Of a DNA stretch of 64,000 nucleotides, positions 36,824 through 46,736 are shown piece by piece. The DNA is taken from assembly GCA_028101545.1 (NCBI GenBank), contig JAOHKZ010000004.1, forward strand, positions 29,313 to 93,312, written 5' to 3'. The position numbers and the translations under genes are program-made. The first letter of the stretch is position 1. The number at the start of each line of letters is the position of its first letter. The DNA comes from Opitutales bacterium. GTDB taxonomy: Bacteria; Verrucomicrobiota; Verrucomicrobiia; Opitutales; Seribacteraceae. Below the pieces are notes generated by a model, which was not told the origin of the DNA, searched no databases, and was given only the letters and a program-made list of their open reading frames with translations.

Positions 36824-37888
36824 CTATTTATTTTTTATAATTGTGTGTTCTTGTAGCCTTAATTGACCGCATGCGGCATCTATGTCGTGTCCTTTCTCCA
36901 TCCTAAGGGTAACACGTGGAGCCTTTTCTTTTTCCACCAAATCTCGAAATGAATTAATTTGTGCAATTTCTGGTCTTTTCCAATTAAGTCCTTCGACTTG
37001 ATTGTATGGAATTAAGTTCACTTTAGCATTCAGACGTCGTGCATGTTTTGCAAGAAGGGATGCTTGACTCAGATCGTCATTAATTCCTTTTATGAGAATG
37101 TATTCAAGTGTGATCATTTTCTTTCTCGCATCGATAAATTTTTCGCACGCTTCTAATAATTCATTTAATGGATAGCGCTCGTTGATAGGCATGATTTTAT
37201 TGCGAGTCTGGTCATCCCCACCATGCAGGGAGATTGCCAACCGGATTTGAGCTGGGTATTTTGCTAAATCAAGGATTTTGGGAACTAGTCCGCTCGTTGA
37301 GAGGGTAATATGTCGTGCTCCAATTCCGATTCCTTTGGGGGATAAAATGATGTCTAATGCGGGAATTAGAGCTGGTAAATTCGCTAAGGGTTCACCCATT
37401 CCCATAAAAACTAAATTATCTATCCTTTTTCCCGCTTTCTCGCGTGCGAGTATAATTTGTCCTAAAATTTCTCCTGTGCTTAGATTTCTCTTCAACCCCT
37501 CCAGTCCACTTGCACAAAACTTACAACCTAGAGCACAACCGACCTGGGTTGAGACGCAAAGCGTCAGTCGGGTTGCCCTTACTCCTTTTGTACCCTGAGT
37601 CGCTGGAATAAGCACGCTTTCAATAAATTGATGATCTCTCAATTTCAATAAAAACTTTTGCGTAGTGTCGCGTGCACCCTGTTCTCTCGCAACTTCCATG
37701 GGCATCAGGTCCCATTCTTTCTCCAATCCATTTCTTAAATCTTTAGGTAAGTTACTCATTTTTGTAAAATCAAGTATACCTTTTTCATAAATCCATTCTC
37801 TTACCTGTTCTATTCTGTATGAGGGAAGGCCCTCGAATTGCCATTTTTCAAATGGTTGGTCAATTAGAAGTGGTTTATTTTTAATCAT
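36824..37888 (-). CDS. rlmN: 23S rRNA (adenine(2503)-C(2))-methyltransferase RlmN
   Basis: Radical SAM CALGCKFCASG; NLVFMGMGEPLANL; SLHGGDDQTRNKIMPINERYP; DIDAACGQLR. Confidence 0.96.
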   Translation of the reverse strand: MIKNKPLLIDQPFEKWQFEGLPSYRIEQVREWIYEKGILDFTKMSNLPKDLRNGLEKEWDLMPMEVAREQGARDTTQKFLLKLRDHQFIESVLIPATQGTKGVRATRLTLCVSTQVGCALGCKFCASGLEGLKRNLSTGEILGQIILAREKAGKRIDNLVFMGMGEPLANLPALIPALDIILSPKGIGIGARHITLSTSGLVPKILDLAKYPAQIRLAISLHGGDDQTRNKIMPINERYPLNELLEACEKFIDARKKMITLEYILIKGINDDLSQASLLAKHARRLNAKVNLIPYNQVEGLNWKRPEIAQINSFRDLVEKEKAPRVTLRMEKGHDIDAACGQLRLQEHTIIKNK

Positions 37889-38095
37889 GTTTTAGCTTAA
37901 TAAGATATTACCTCAACTAAAAGTTGGCAATGGGCAACACACAGCATTTAGTTTTCAGAAAAATATTTTTAAACAGAAAAAATTAATATCGTGGAGATAG
38001 TATAATTATTTATCCATTTGATAAACCTTGGATAAGATTACGGCCTTTTAAGGTTAGAACATAAGGACCGGGGTAGGCATAGAATATTTAATCTA

Positions 38096-40060
38096 TTAGT
38101 TTCCGGTGAATTGTATGACTCGTAGCGACTCGCCACCTTCTCTAATTCTTTCTTTTTGGTTTTCTAGGATTTCGAGTTCTAAAACATGTGGACGGTCACT
38201 TAGTTCGTTAAAGAACATGACAGTCATGGGGTAGTTGAATCCGCTGTGCCGGTGCAATGTGTCGATCTCTTTGCTTTGTTTCCCGTCTATGGTGCATCGG
38301 ATAATTGCGGAGTCGGGACCGGTAAGTATGTAAGCTCCAATAGCAGTGCCCTCAAATTTAATCTTGAGCTTTGCACCCGCCTGGTTTGCATAAATAAAGG
38401 GTATGCCTAGGAAGCGTGATCGTACTTTTCCACTGTTTTCATTTTTCCAAATAGGAACTCCTTTTTTCCAATTTTCATCAATGTCAACTTGATCAAAATT
38501 AAGAAACCTTCCATTTACATAACTAAATGGATCGAGTGGACTGACTTTTGGGTGTGGTTTTGGGTGGGCATTTCCAGGTAGTGGTTTTGACCATAAATCA
38601 AGCAGGGAATTCGCAATCATTGAGGCACACATGGTATTTCCATACTCGTTCGGGTGAACACCTCCGTATTTTTTCCAGTCCATCTTGCCCGCGTTGATCA
38701 GATCGGATAATTCTTGTGCCAGGTGATTGACCGAGACTCCGTAATGTTCGGCTACCTTCGAATGTGCAGCAATAGATGGGGGGTTCTTATTTTCCCCAAG
38801 ATGATCAAGGATATTTTCATTGGCAAAAAATGTCATGACAATATCAACCATGGGGTTGTGCTTACGAGCCTGAGCAATGACACCCTCCATTCCCCGGAGC
38901 GCATTTTGAAGGCTTTTCTGACCGTCCTGGTCATCATTTACCGCAAATTCCACAAAGAGCATATCCAATGGGCCTTGGCTGAGGACATCTCGGGCGAAGC
39001 GAAAGGCACCGGTGTCCGAACAGGTTGAACTGATTCCCGCCTGGGTAAAAGTAAATTCAGTTTTTGGAAAGCGTTTTTCAAGCATCGTAGAGACCATGGG
39101 ACGATACCCGTTCATCTCAGTAATAGAACCACCAATAAAAGCGACATGACCAACATTTTCCCTCTCAAAACGAATCCGGCTGTTCATAAAATCTCCCCGA
39201 AGAATAAAGTTTTTTCGACCGACAATTTTTTCTGCAGGCAGGTTGGCAGATCCCTGGCCTTTACTGGTTACAAACTCTACTATTGGGCTCGGATCTTTCA
39301 GGGAGTGTGGGTGGTGTCCAATTCCTTTTTTCCGAATTACTTTAAAGGTGCCTCCCATTTTCTTGTACCTCCGCTCCGCAACCTGGGTATTTTCGCTCGC
39401 AGGAACAACTTTGTCATCCATACCCACCACATGAATAATGGGAATACCTGCCTTGGCCAGTGGAGCGAGGTTGTCCACCGGGTTACTTTTATATGCCTTG
39501 GCTTCCCGTTCATTTTTAAAGCGGTACACTTTTAGAATAGTCGGGTTGATTTTTGGCCAACTTTTAAAATCCATTACCGGTGCATCTGCATAGATGGCGG
39601 CCACTTTCCCCGGGTTTTTCGCAGCCCAGTTGTATATGATTAATCCACCTCTTGACATACCTTCAAGAATTACCCGATCGGAAAAAAGGTGTTCAAATCG
39701 GAGATAATTATAAAATTTATTCCAGCGACTTACTGCTTCTGTATTACCGAAAAGCCCAGCCACATCACAGTACACCAGATGGTATCCCCGGTTGAGCATG
39801 GCGATATCAAACTGTGGTTCATGTCCAAAGAACCGCGCCCGCCAGACCCATGGTTTGCCGTCGGCAATTTTCTTTGGAATGACTACCCGGCAGGCAATAC
39901 CTTCCAATGGGAAGTTATACTGATCAAAGCCATGAAAAGAGGTTTTCTTTCCGTCCCAGACCGGTTTGCTGGGAGTCGATTGCTCGCCCTGGGCATGGAA
40001 TATAGCACCGGCAATAAATATCGATAGAATGAAGGTAACAATGGTAATGAAATTTTTCAT
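38096..40060 (-). CDS. alpha/beta hydrolase-like domain fused to SGNH/GDSL hydrolase
   Basis: N-terminus: VILEGMSRGGLIIYNWAAKNPGKVAAIYADAPV...VVGMDDKVVPA...GIGHHPHSL. C-terminus: HVAFIGGSITEMNGYRPM...FVEFAVNDDQDG...YGGVHPNEYGNTMCA, then a beta-rich end. Confidence 0.9.
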   Translation of the reverse strand: MKNFITIVTFILSIFIAGAIFHAQGEQSTPSKPVWDGKKTSFHGFDQYNFPLEGIACRVVIPKKIADGKPWVWRARFFGHEPQFDIAMLNRGYHLVYCDVAGLFGNTEAVSRWNKFYNYLRFEHLFSDRVILEGMSRGGLIIYNWAAKNPGKVAAIYADAPVMDFKSWPKINPTILKVYRFKNEREAKAYKSNPVDNLAPLAKAGIPIIHVVGMDDKVVPASENTQVAERRYKKMGGTFKVIRKKGIGHHPHSLKDPSPIVEFVTSKGQGSANLPAEKIVGRKNFILRGDFMNSRIRFERENVGHVAFIGGSITEMNGYRPMVSTMLEKRFPKTEFTFTQAGISSTCSDTGAFRFARDVLSQGPLDMLFVEFAVNDDQDGQKSLQNALRGMEGVIAQARKHNPMVDIVMTFFANENILDHLGENKNPPSIAAHSKVAEHYGVSVNHLAQELSDLINAGKMDWKKYGGVHPNEYGNTMCASMIANSLLDLWSKPLPGNAHPKPHPKVSPLDPFSYVNGRFLNFDQVDIDENWKKGVPIWKNENSGKVRSRFLGIPFIYANQAGAKLKIKFEGTAIGAYILTGPDSAIIRCTIDGKQSKEIDTLHRHSGFNYPMTVMFFNELSDRPHVLELEILENQKERIREGGESLRVIQFTGN

Positions 40061-40078
40061 GTTGAATGGATAAACTGT

Positions 40079-40873
40079 TTACCCCTTTGGCCAACGGTTG
40101 GCTACTCTATCCAACCAGTGCCTGGCAATTAATTCGTGACCCTGGGGAAGGGGGTGGATGCCATCCCAGATCCAGTTCTCCGCCCCGGCCTCGCTGGCAG
40201 CCTGATCAAACAGTTCCTGGGTATGAAGATGTGCGGTTTGGTAATCCTTGGCCAGTTTGGTTACCACGACCCGCATTTTATCGGTCTCTTTTCGGCGGAA
40301 TGTGTAAGTCTGTTGGTTTTTTAATCTGCCAGTCTGTAGGATAAAGGGGTCGAGCAAAACGATACGAAGTTTTGGATTGGCTTTGAGACTGGCTTCAAGG
40401 ATATGACGGTAGTCTCTTTCGAAATCAACCGGGCTAACTGCCTTGTTCGGATGACGAATTCCCATTCCCACATCATTGGTCCCAACCAGAATACTAAGAA
40501 GGTCAGGCTTCATATCGATAGCATCTTTTTGCCAGCGTGCTTTTAGATCGGATACTTTATGTCCACTGATTCCCCGGTTGAAAAACTCAAGCTTTGCTTC
40601 AGGCATATCCATTCCGAGGCGGGCAGCGATAAGAAAGACATAACTGTGGCCTAGGTAATGATTGCGGTCACTTTCATTCCGTCCCCATTTCATGTCGGTT
40701 ATTGAGTCGCCCTGAAATAGTAGCCGGGTACCTACATGAAAGTCAGGTTTTGGGTAATCCTTTACTTTCGGGTTGTAGCTATCCGACGATGCTTGCTTTG
40801 CTTTGGCGAAAGGTGGGAGTGTGGTGCTCGCCAAACCAATTCCACCACGAGTGAGGAAGTTTCTTCGATTCAT
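40079..40873 (-). CDS. Tat-exported SGNH/GDSL hydrolase
   Basis: MNRRNFLTRGGIGLAST; RLLFQGDSITDMKWGR; LSILVGTNDVG; WDGIHPLPQGHELIA. Confidence 0.93.
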   Translation of the reverse strand: MNRRNFLTRGGIGLASTTLPPFAKAKQASSDSYNPKVKDYPKPDFHVGTRLLFQGDSITDMKWGRNESDRNHYLGHSYVFLIAARLGMDMPEAKLEFFNRGISGHKVSDLKARWQKDAIDMKPDLLSILVGTNDVGMGIRHPNKAVSPVDFERDYRHILEASLKANPKLRIVLLDPFILQTGRLKNQQTYTFRRKETDKMRVVVTKLAKDYQTAHLHTQELFDQAASEAGAENWIWDGIHPLPQGHELIARHWLDRVANRWPKG

Positions 40874-40982
40874 AATAATTTATTTGCAAAAGGAGAATGA
40901 TTACAGAAGCGAAATCGTTCTACTGTTGCAATAAAAGTGTTGGCGTGGACAACACTTCTTAAATTTCAGAGGACGGAACTGC

Positions 40983-41996
40983 TTAGTTTTTGATCAATTT
41001 ACGTGCCGCCAAATTATTGAGGCGATGGGCAACATCGATAACTCCATCGGTAACTGTTTTGTTGTAAGTCCGACCATCCGTGGTGTCGACTCCGTGTCCT
41101 TTAACAGCTTTACGGAGAGGTGCAAGTGCAGGGTCCTGATGGTGAAAAAGTTCAACAAAGACATGTTTTAATTTTCCGGTCGGTGCATAGGCGGCGAGTA
41201 GGGCACCAATCCATCCGTCGTCTGTGGTCAGGCAACCCCGCGTTGTCTTGGCAGAAGCGTGGAAGATTCCAAGGGCATCGGCTTTGGCCAATTCCTTTAT
41301 GACTTTTTCGTTTTCGGAAACTGAAAGGTCAGAATCTCCGCAATGTGCGGCATCAATCATAACCTTGAAAAATTTCTTCTTTATTTTCTTATTTATTCCA
41401 ATTACCACTTTTGCCGCCTTTGCTGCATTGGTGAAGTTTTGAAATTCCACACCCCGTAAAAATTCCAAATGCCAAGCAACAACTGAGCTTTTTTCCAACC
41501 CCGATTCCTTGTAGCAACGGGCGTGTACATTGATTACCTGTTTAACCGCGTTATCGAATGCTTTGCCCTTGAGTTTCTTACCGGAGAGCCATTCTTCAAA
41601 TGAAGTTGATGACACATGTTTAACCTTGTACTTTTTGGCAACTGCAAGACCAGAGTTGAGCATGTCCACAACGGCATCCTCATCTTTGGCATTTAAAGGA
41701 TTAGCACCACCGACCATCATGATCAAGTGTACCTGTAGTTTAAGGGCACGTAATCCTTTGAACATATCGTCCAAGTCTTTTGCATCCGTTCCTGGAAAAA
41801 GTGTGACTTGGACATTGTTTAGTTTTACCGGTGAAGTACGGCAGAGCAGGCGCATACCTGATACAATTTTCAAATCGCCAGAGTTGGTGCGTGGGAGTTT
41901 TCCGGATTCATCCGGTGCGAGTGCACCTACAAACATTAGGTGGGTGGGAACGACACCGATTTCAACTTTAGATTTATTTTTGATTTGTATGGCCAT
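40983..41996 (-). CDS. xylose isomerase-like TIM barrel protein
   Basis: ALKLQVHLIMMVGGANP; AKKYKVKHVSSTSFEEW; FKVMIDAAHCGDSDL; LGIFHASAKTTRGCLTTDDGWIG; LKHVFVELFHHQDPA. Confidence 0.7.
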   Translation of the reverse strand: MAIQIKNKSKVEIGVVPTHLMFVGALAPDESGKLPRTNSGDLKIVSGMRLLCRTSPVKLNNVQVTLFPGTDAKDLDDMFKGLRALKLQVHLIMMVGGANPLNAKDEDAVVDMLNSGLAVAKKYKVKHVSSTSFEEWLSGKKLKGKAFDNAVKQVINVHARCYKESGLEKSSVVAWHLEFLRGVEFQNFTNAAKAAKVVIGINKKIKKKFFKVMIDAAHCGDSDLSVSENEKVIKELAKADALGIFHASAKTTRGCLTTDDGWIGALLAAYAPTGKLKHVFVELFHHQDPALAPLRKAVKGHGVDTTDGRTYNKTVTDGVIDVAHRLNNLAARKLIKN

Positions 41997-42166
41997 GGTA
42001 AAACAGGAGTGAAGGGTTTAGGTGAAAGGTGTTGATTCATTGATAATTTCGCCGGATAATCAAGGAAAATTAATGATCGTTTATTTATGAGGTATTCATG
42101 GGGAGCTAATTTTCTGCTAAATTAAATGGTATTAGTTCGGATGAATGAAAGACGGGAATTCTTACA

Positions 42167-42378
42167 GACACACTGTATGAAACTGGAGTGGGCTTACCCG
42201 ATAATGATCGATCCGAATTGTATAAGTTGACTTCTGCGATGGCAATGAGGACTGCTGAAAATCGCCGGGGCTTACTGTTATCGAACAACTTAACTCATTG
42301 GCACTGGAAGAGAAGGTTTTAGCAGGACTCAAAGACGACGCGATTTCTCCTTATGATGGATGGAGCGTTGGAAAATGA
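42167..42378 (+). pseudogene. possible frameshifted coding remnant
   Basis: Two frames join at a GGGG run: DTLYETGVGLPDNDRSELYKLTSAMAMRTAENRRG then LTVIEQLNSLALEEKVLAGLKDDAISPYDGWSVGK*. Confidence 0.35.
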
Positions 42379-42416
42379 TTGCTTTTGAGATCCTAAATTC
42401 AAATTAATTTAGCCTT

Positions 42417-43955
42417 ATGAAATATAAGGGAATTAGAAATTGTTTATTATTGGTTTTGTCTTTGCCCCTGCTTGGAAAAGTTGTCGAGAAACCTAACATT
42501 CTTCTAATTCTTGCGGATGATTTGGGATATGGTGATGTCCAGTGCTACAATCCAGAATCGAAGGTTCCCACACCTCACTGTAACCGTTTGGCTAGGCAAG
42601 GGATGCTTTTTACCGATGCTCACAGCCCATCCACCGTATGCACTCCCACACGTTACAGTATTCTGACGGGTAGAATGGCTTTTCGGCTTAATTATAAAGG
42701 TGTATTTACGGGAGTTGGTGGACCCTGTTTAATTACCCCAGAGCGGTTGACTTTGCCTGGCATGCTTCGTGAAAAGGGATATGAGACCGCCATGTTTGGA
42801 AAATGGCATATCGGCATAAGCGCATACGACAAGGACGGAAATCCGATTCATCAGAATGGACTGGATGCGGTTAAACGGATTGATTATGCACGTAGTTTGA
42901 AAGGTGGACCATTGAACCGCGGATTTGATCACTTTTTTGGAACCGTATCCTGTCCAACCACCGATTGGCTTTATGCTTATGTTGATGGTGATCGAATTCC
43001 AGTTCCTCCTACACAGATTATTGACCGGCAACCCTTACCAAAACACCCTTATTCCCGGGATAATCGTCCAGGAATGATTGCTCCGGACTTCGATGTTGAG
43101 GAAGTAGACATGGTATTTCTCGAAAAAAGCCTGAAATTTCTTGATCAGCATAAAATTCAAAAACCAAATAAGCCCTTCTTTCTTTTTCATTCTCTGCAGG
43201 CGGTACATTTACCTTCTTTTCCGGGTAAAGATTTTAAAGGCAAGACAGAGGCTGGTCCACATGGGGACTTTATTTTTCAGTTTGATCATGTGGTGGGTGC
43301 TTTGCTGAACAAATTGGATGAATTGAAGATTGCTGAAGATACTCTTGTAATTGTAACGAGTGACAACGGCCCGGAAGTACCCACCGTAATTAATATGAGG
43401 AAGACTCATAAGCATGATGCTGCCCATCCTTGGAGAGGTGTGAAGCGTGATAATTGGGAAGGCGGACACCGGGTCCCATTTTTGGTGCGTTGGCCTAAAC
43501 GGGTAAAGCGAGGTGTCGTCTCGGATCAAATCATTTGCCAAACTGATTTAATGGCGACCTGTGCAAATCTTGTAGGCTATGATCTTGGCAATAATCAAGC
43601 TGAAGATAGCTTTGATATTTCTCCCATTCTCCTGAAGCACATGGAGAAACCGATCCGACCCTATGTTTTACACCAAACCATCAGCCTGTCTCTTGCAATC
43701 CGTAGGGGAGATTGGAAATATCTTGATCACAAAGGATCCGGGGGGAATAATTATAGTCGTGAGGGCGAGTGGGGTTTAAAACAATATGCCCTTCCCGAGA
43801 AAGCCCTGGGTGCCCCGGGCCAACTGTACAATTTAAAAAATGATCCGGGTGAAACCACGAATCTTTTCTTCAAGCATGCAAATATCCGTAAAGAATTAAA
43901 AGATAAACTTGATCAGTTAGTAAGGTCTGGGAGGAGTGCCCCGAGACGAGACTAA
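42417..43955 (+). CDS. sulfatase (Cys-type formylglycine-dependent)
   Basis: NILLILADDLGYGDVQCY; VCTPTRYSILTGR (C-x-P-x-R); ETAMFGKWHIG; TLVIVTSDNGPE. Confidence 0.95.
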   Translation: MKYKGIRNCLLLVLSLPLLGKVVEKPNILLILADDLGYGDVQCYNPESKVPTPHCNRLARQGMLFTDAHSPSTVCTPTRYSILTGRMAFRLNYKGVFTGVGGPCLITPERLTLPGMLREKGYETAMFGKWHIGISAYDKDGNPIHQNGLDAVKRIDYARSLKGGPLNRGFDHFFGTVSCPTTDWLYAYVDGDRIPVPPTQIIDRQPLPKHPYSRDNRPGMIAPDFDVEEVDMVFLEKSLKFLDQHKIQKPNKPFFLFHSLQAVHLPSFPGKDFKGKTEAGPHGDFIFQFDHVVGALLNKLDELKIAEDTLVIVTSDNGPEVPTVINMRKTHKHDAAHPWRGVKRDNWEGGHRVPFLVRWPKRVKRGVVSDQIICQTDLMATCANLVGYDLGNNQAEDSFDISPILLKHMEKPIRPYVLHQTISLSLAIRRGDWKYLDHKGSGGNNYSREGEWGLKQYALPEKALGAPGQLYNLKNDPGETTNLFFKHANIRKELKDKLDQLVRSGRSAPRRD

Positions 43956-43961
43956 AGAAAA

Positions 43962-45566
43962 TCAGCGGGAAGAAGGTATTCGGTCTGATTTAATAAGGTT
44001 TGCAACATGATAGCTGGGATCATCCGGCAGAACAATAATATCCACCATGCTACCCGCTTTCTTCAGCAAATTTTGGCAGTTACTGCTTATATGTTGTAAT
44101 TTTACTGTTTTTCCAACCGCCTGATAACGGGCACCCAGTTTATGAATTGCTTCCAGGCCGGAATGATCCCAAACCCGGGAGTCCATCATGTCGACAACTA
44201 CCTCGTCGGGGTCTTCAGCCGGATTAAAACCCTGATTGAAATCTGTGATTGAACCGAAAAATAAAGGGCCATGTAAGAAATATACCTTTGTTCCATCCTT
44301 ACGAATTTCATCTGCTCTGTGGATATGTTGAGCCGATTTCCAGGCAAACCCAAGTGCGGAAACGATTACTCCGCTAACCACCGCAAGGGCAAGGTTATGT
44401 GTGATAACTGTAATGCCTGAAACCAGAATAATTACAAATGCATCCGTTTTTGGAATTTTTCTGAGTATACGAAGACTCGACCATTCAAAGGTGCCAATCA
44501 CGACCATAAACATGACTCCGGTAAGAGCCGCTAGTGGAATTTTTTCGATAAGAGAACTGGCAAAAAGAATGAAGCATAACAAAAAAGTCCCAGCTGCTAT
44601 TCCGGATAAGCGTCCGCGACCACCGGATCGAATGTTGATAATACTTTGTCCAATCATCGCGCATCCACCCATTCCGCCAAAGAAACCAGTGATTACATTG
44701 GCTGCACCTTGTCCAAGACACTCTCGGGTACTGTTACCCCGGGTTTCAGTTAATTCGTCAATTAGAGTCAGGGTCATGAGGGATTCAATCAGTCCGACAG
44801 CGGCAAGAATGAAAGCAAATGGAGCAATAAATTGCAGGGTGTCCCAATTGAAGGGTATAGTGAAAGAGACCAAGCTAGGGAGTTCCCCACCAATAGATGC
44901 CATATCCTGAACTACTAGGGTATCTAGGTTTAAGCCAATTACGAGACAGCTTATGGAAACAATCGCTACTAAAGATGATGGAATTTGTGTAGTGAGTTTG
45001 GGTAGGAAATGAATAATCCCCATGGTTAAGGCAACTAGGCCGAGCATGAGATACATGTCATTTCCAACCAGCCAACTCGATCCTGGGGTGGTAGGACTTT
45101 CGGTAAACATCGGAAACTGGGCTTCAAAAATAACAATGGCTAATCCGTTAACAAATCCGAACATAACGGGTTGCGGAATTAAACGTACGAAACGTCCCAG
45201 TTTTAATACTCCACATCCAACTTGGATAATTCCCATTAAAATGACCGTGGCGAAAAGATACTGGGTTCCCATATCCGGCCCCAGTCCCAGAGCTTCCCCT
45301 CTCTCATTCCCGAGGATGACCAGGGAAACCATGATCACTGCAAGTGCTCCGGTAGCCCCTGAAATCATCCCTGGCCTTCCACCCAGAACTGCGGTGGCCA
45401 GGCAAATGATAAATGCAGCGTACAAACCAATGATGGGTGTTACTCCAGCAATAATCGCAAATGCAACCGCTTCAGGTACCAGTGCCAGTGCAACGGTTAA
45501 GCCGGATAGGACATCGTCCTTTGTTTGTATTCGGTTGCCGAATTTTCGATAAATTAATTTGAACAC
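43962..45566 (-). CDS. SulP-family anion transporter with STAS domain
   Basis: DVLSGLTVALALVPEAVAFAIIAGVTPIIGLYAAF; C-terminal STAS VVDMMDSRVWDHSGLEAIHKLGARY. Confidence 0.95.
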   Translation of the reverse strand: MFKLIYRKFGNRIQTKDDVLSGLTVALALVPEAVAFAIIAGVTPIIGLYAAFIICLATAVLGGRPGMISGATGALAVIMVSLVILGNERGEALGLGPDMGTQYLFATVILMGIIQVGCGVLKLGRFVRLIPQPVMFGFVNGLAIVIFEAQFPMFTESPTTPGSSWLVGNDMYLMLGLVALTMGIIHFLPKLTTQIPSSLVAIVSISCLVIGLNLDTLVVQDMASIGGELPSLVSFTIPFNWDTLQFIAPFAFILAAVGLIESLMTLTLIDELTETRGNSTRECLGQGAANVITGFFGGMGGCAMIGQSIINIRSGGRGRLSGIAAGTFLLCFILFASSLIEKIPLAALTGVMFMVVIGTFEWSSLRILRKIPKTDAFVIILVSGITVITHNLALAVVSGVIVSALGFAWKSAQHIHRADEIRKDGTKVYFLHGPLFFGSITDFNQGFNPAEDPDEVVVDMMDSRVWDHSGLEAIHKLGARYQAVGKTVKLQHISSNCQNLLKKAGSMVDIIVLPDDPSYHVANLIKSDRIPSSR

Positions 45567-45851
45567 GATGAAGGTGGGTTAAATGAAAAGAGAATTAAAA
45601 ATGAATAAGCATTGGCTCTTGATAAAACCTTTTGAGGGAATTCAAATCGTAAAGATTTCCCGTTTTTTGATTACCACCACGCCAAAGATGCAAAAAATGC
45701 ACACAAAGGAAAGTTTTATAAATGAATTCACAAAAAGGGACAAGGAGATCTTTGACGAAGTTTTTTAATTTATTCCTTTAAGGCTGCTTAGGTTCGTGGA
45801 TTACAGATTTTCCGTTCGACATTCACAGTATCATCTTCACCTTGATATTTT

Positions 45852-46715
45852 ATGATTTCTTCCATCATCACTCATCCAGGAGGTGCTCATAAAGACGACT
45901 TCCTTGCCTGTGCAGTCCTGTTGTCCCAACACGAGGTTTCGATCTTTCGCCGCGAGCCATCGGAGTCGGATCTTTCAGATTCGAATATTGCCGTGCTTGA
46001 TGTCGGTGGAGAGCATAATCCTGAAAAGCTGGTTTTCGACCACCATCAATTTCCGCGTGACCATGTGCCCACTTGTGCATTGTCCCTCGTTCTTCAATAC
46101 CTTGGGATTTATGAGGATGCGCGTGAATTTTGCCCATGGCTTGAAGTTGCGGAATGGTTTGATTGCCGGGGCCCGAAGGACACTTCTGAGTGGCTAGATG
46201 TAGATCGTGAAACCTTGGCAAAATTAAATTCCCCCCTTGATATTACATTGCTCAGGAGTTTTGCCGCTAAGTCTGAACATCATCCCAAGGAACCGGTTTG
46301 GGAGGTCATGAGAATGATTGGTATAGACCTTGTTGAGTTCCTCACTAACCTTCGTTCCAAGTTAAACAAAGTTTCACAATTTACTGAAGTCTGGGATTTG
46401 AAGAAAGAAAAGGACGAGTTTAAAATTCTATTCCTGCCCCGAGTGGATTCACTTCCGGAAGATGCATCCGATGTGTTGGGTTATCAGGTAAGGTCTCTTG
46501 GGTTAGAGGAGGAGATTATTGCGATTATTTCCCCAGATAGCCGCGGAAAGGGATATGGAATGAGGCGTTATAATGATGATGAACGGATTGATTTTAGCAG
46601 GGTGGAAAGGGAAGAGGATGTTCATTTTGCTCATGCCCGTGGGTTTATCGCCAAGACTTCGGCGATTGATAAGCAACGTTTGCAAGAGATGCTGATTCAA
46701 TCTTATCAAGCCTAG
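45852..46715 (+). CDS. MYG1-family (UPF0160) protein, DHH-like
   Basis: SIITHPGGAHKDDFLACAVLL; AVLDVGGEHNPEKLVFDHHQF; HARGFIAKTS. Confidence 0.9.
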   Translation: MISSIITHPGGAHKDDFLACAVLLSQHEVSIFRREPSESDLSDSNIAVLDVGGEHNPEKLVFDHHQFPRDHVPTCALSLVLQYLGIYEDAREFCPWLEVAEWFDCRGPKDTSEWLDVDRETLAKLNSPLDITLLRSFAAKSEHHPKEPVWEVMRMIGIDLVEFLTNLRSKLNKVSQFTEVWDLKKEKDEFKILFLPRVDSLPEDASDVLGYQVRSLGLEEEIIAIISPDSRGKGYGMRRYNDDERIDFSRVEREEDVHFAHARGFIAKTSAIDKQRLQEMLIQSYQA

Positions 46716-46736
46716 GCTGGTAACATTATTTTTAGT

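Noticed and set aside
41530-42012. 160-aa plus-strand ORF
   Set aside because: Antisense to the TIM-barrel CDS; Ser/Thr/Pro-rich shadow-ORF composition.
44401-45552. Large plus-strand ORFs (169 and 176 aa) opposite the SulP gene
   Set aside because: They lie entirely antisense to a strongly supported transporter CDS, contain no recognisable motif and look like codon-bias artefacts.
45583-45768. 61-aa plus-strand ORF in the gap between SulP and MYG1
   Set aside because: Intergenic and possibly real, but no motif, weak start context and short; not supportable.
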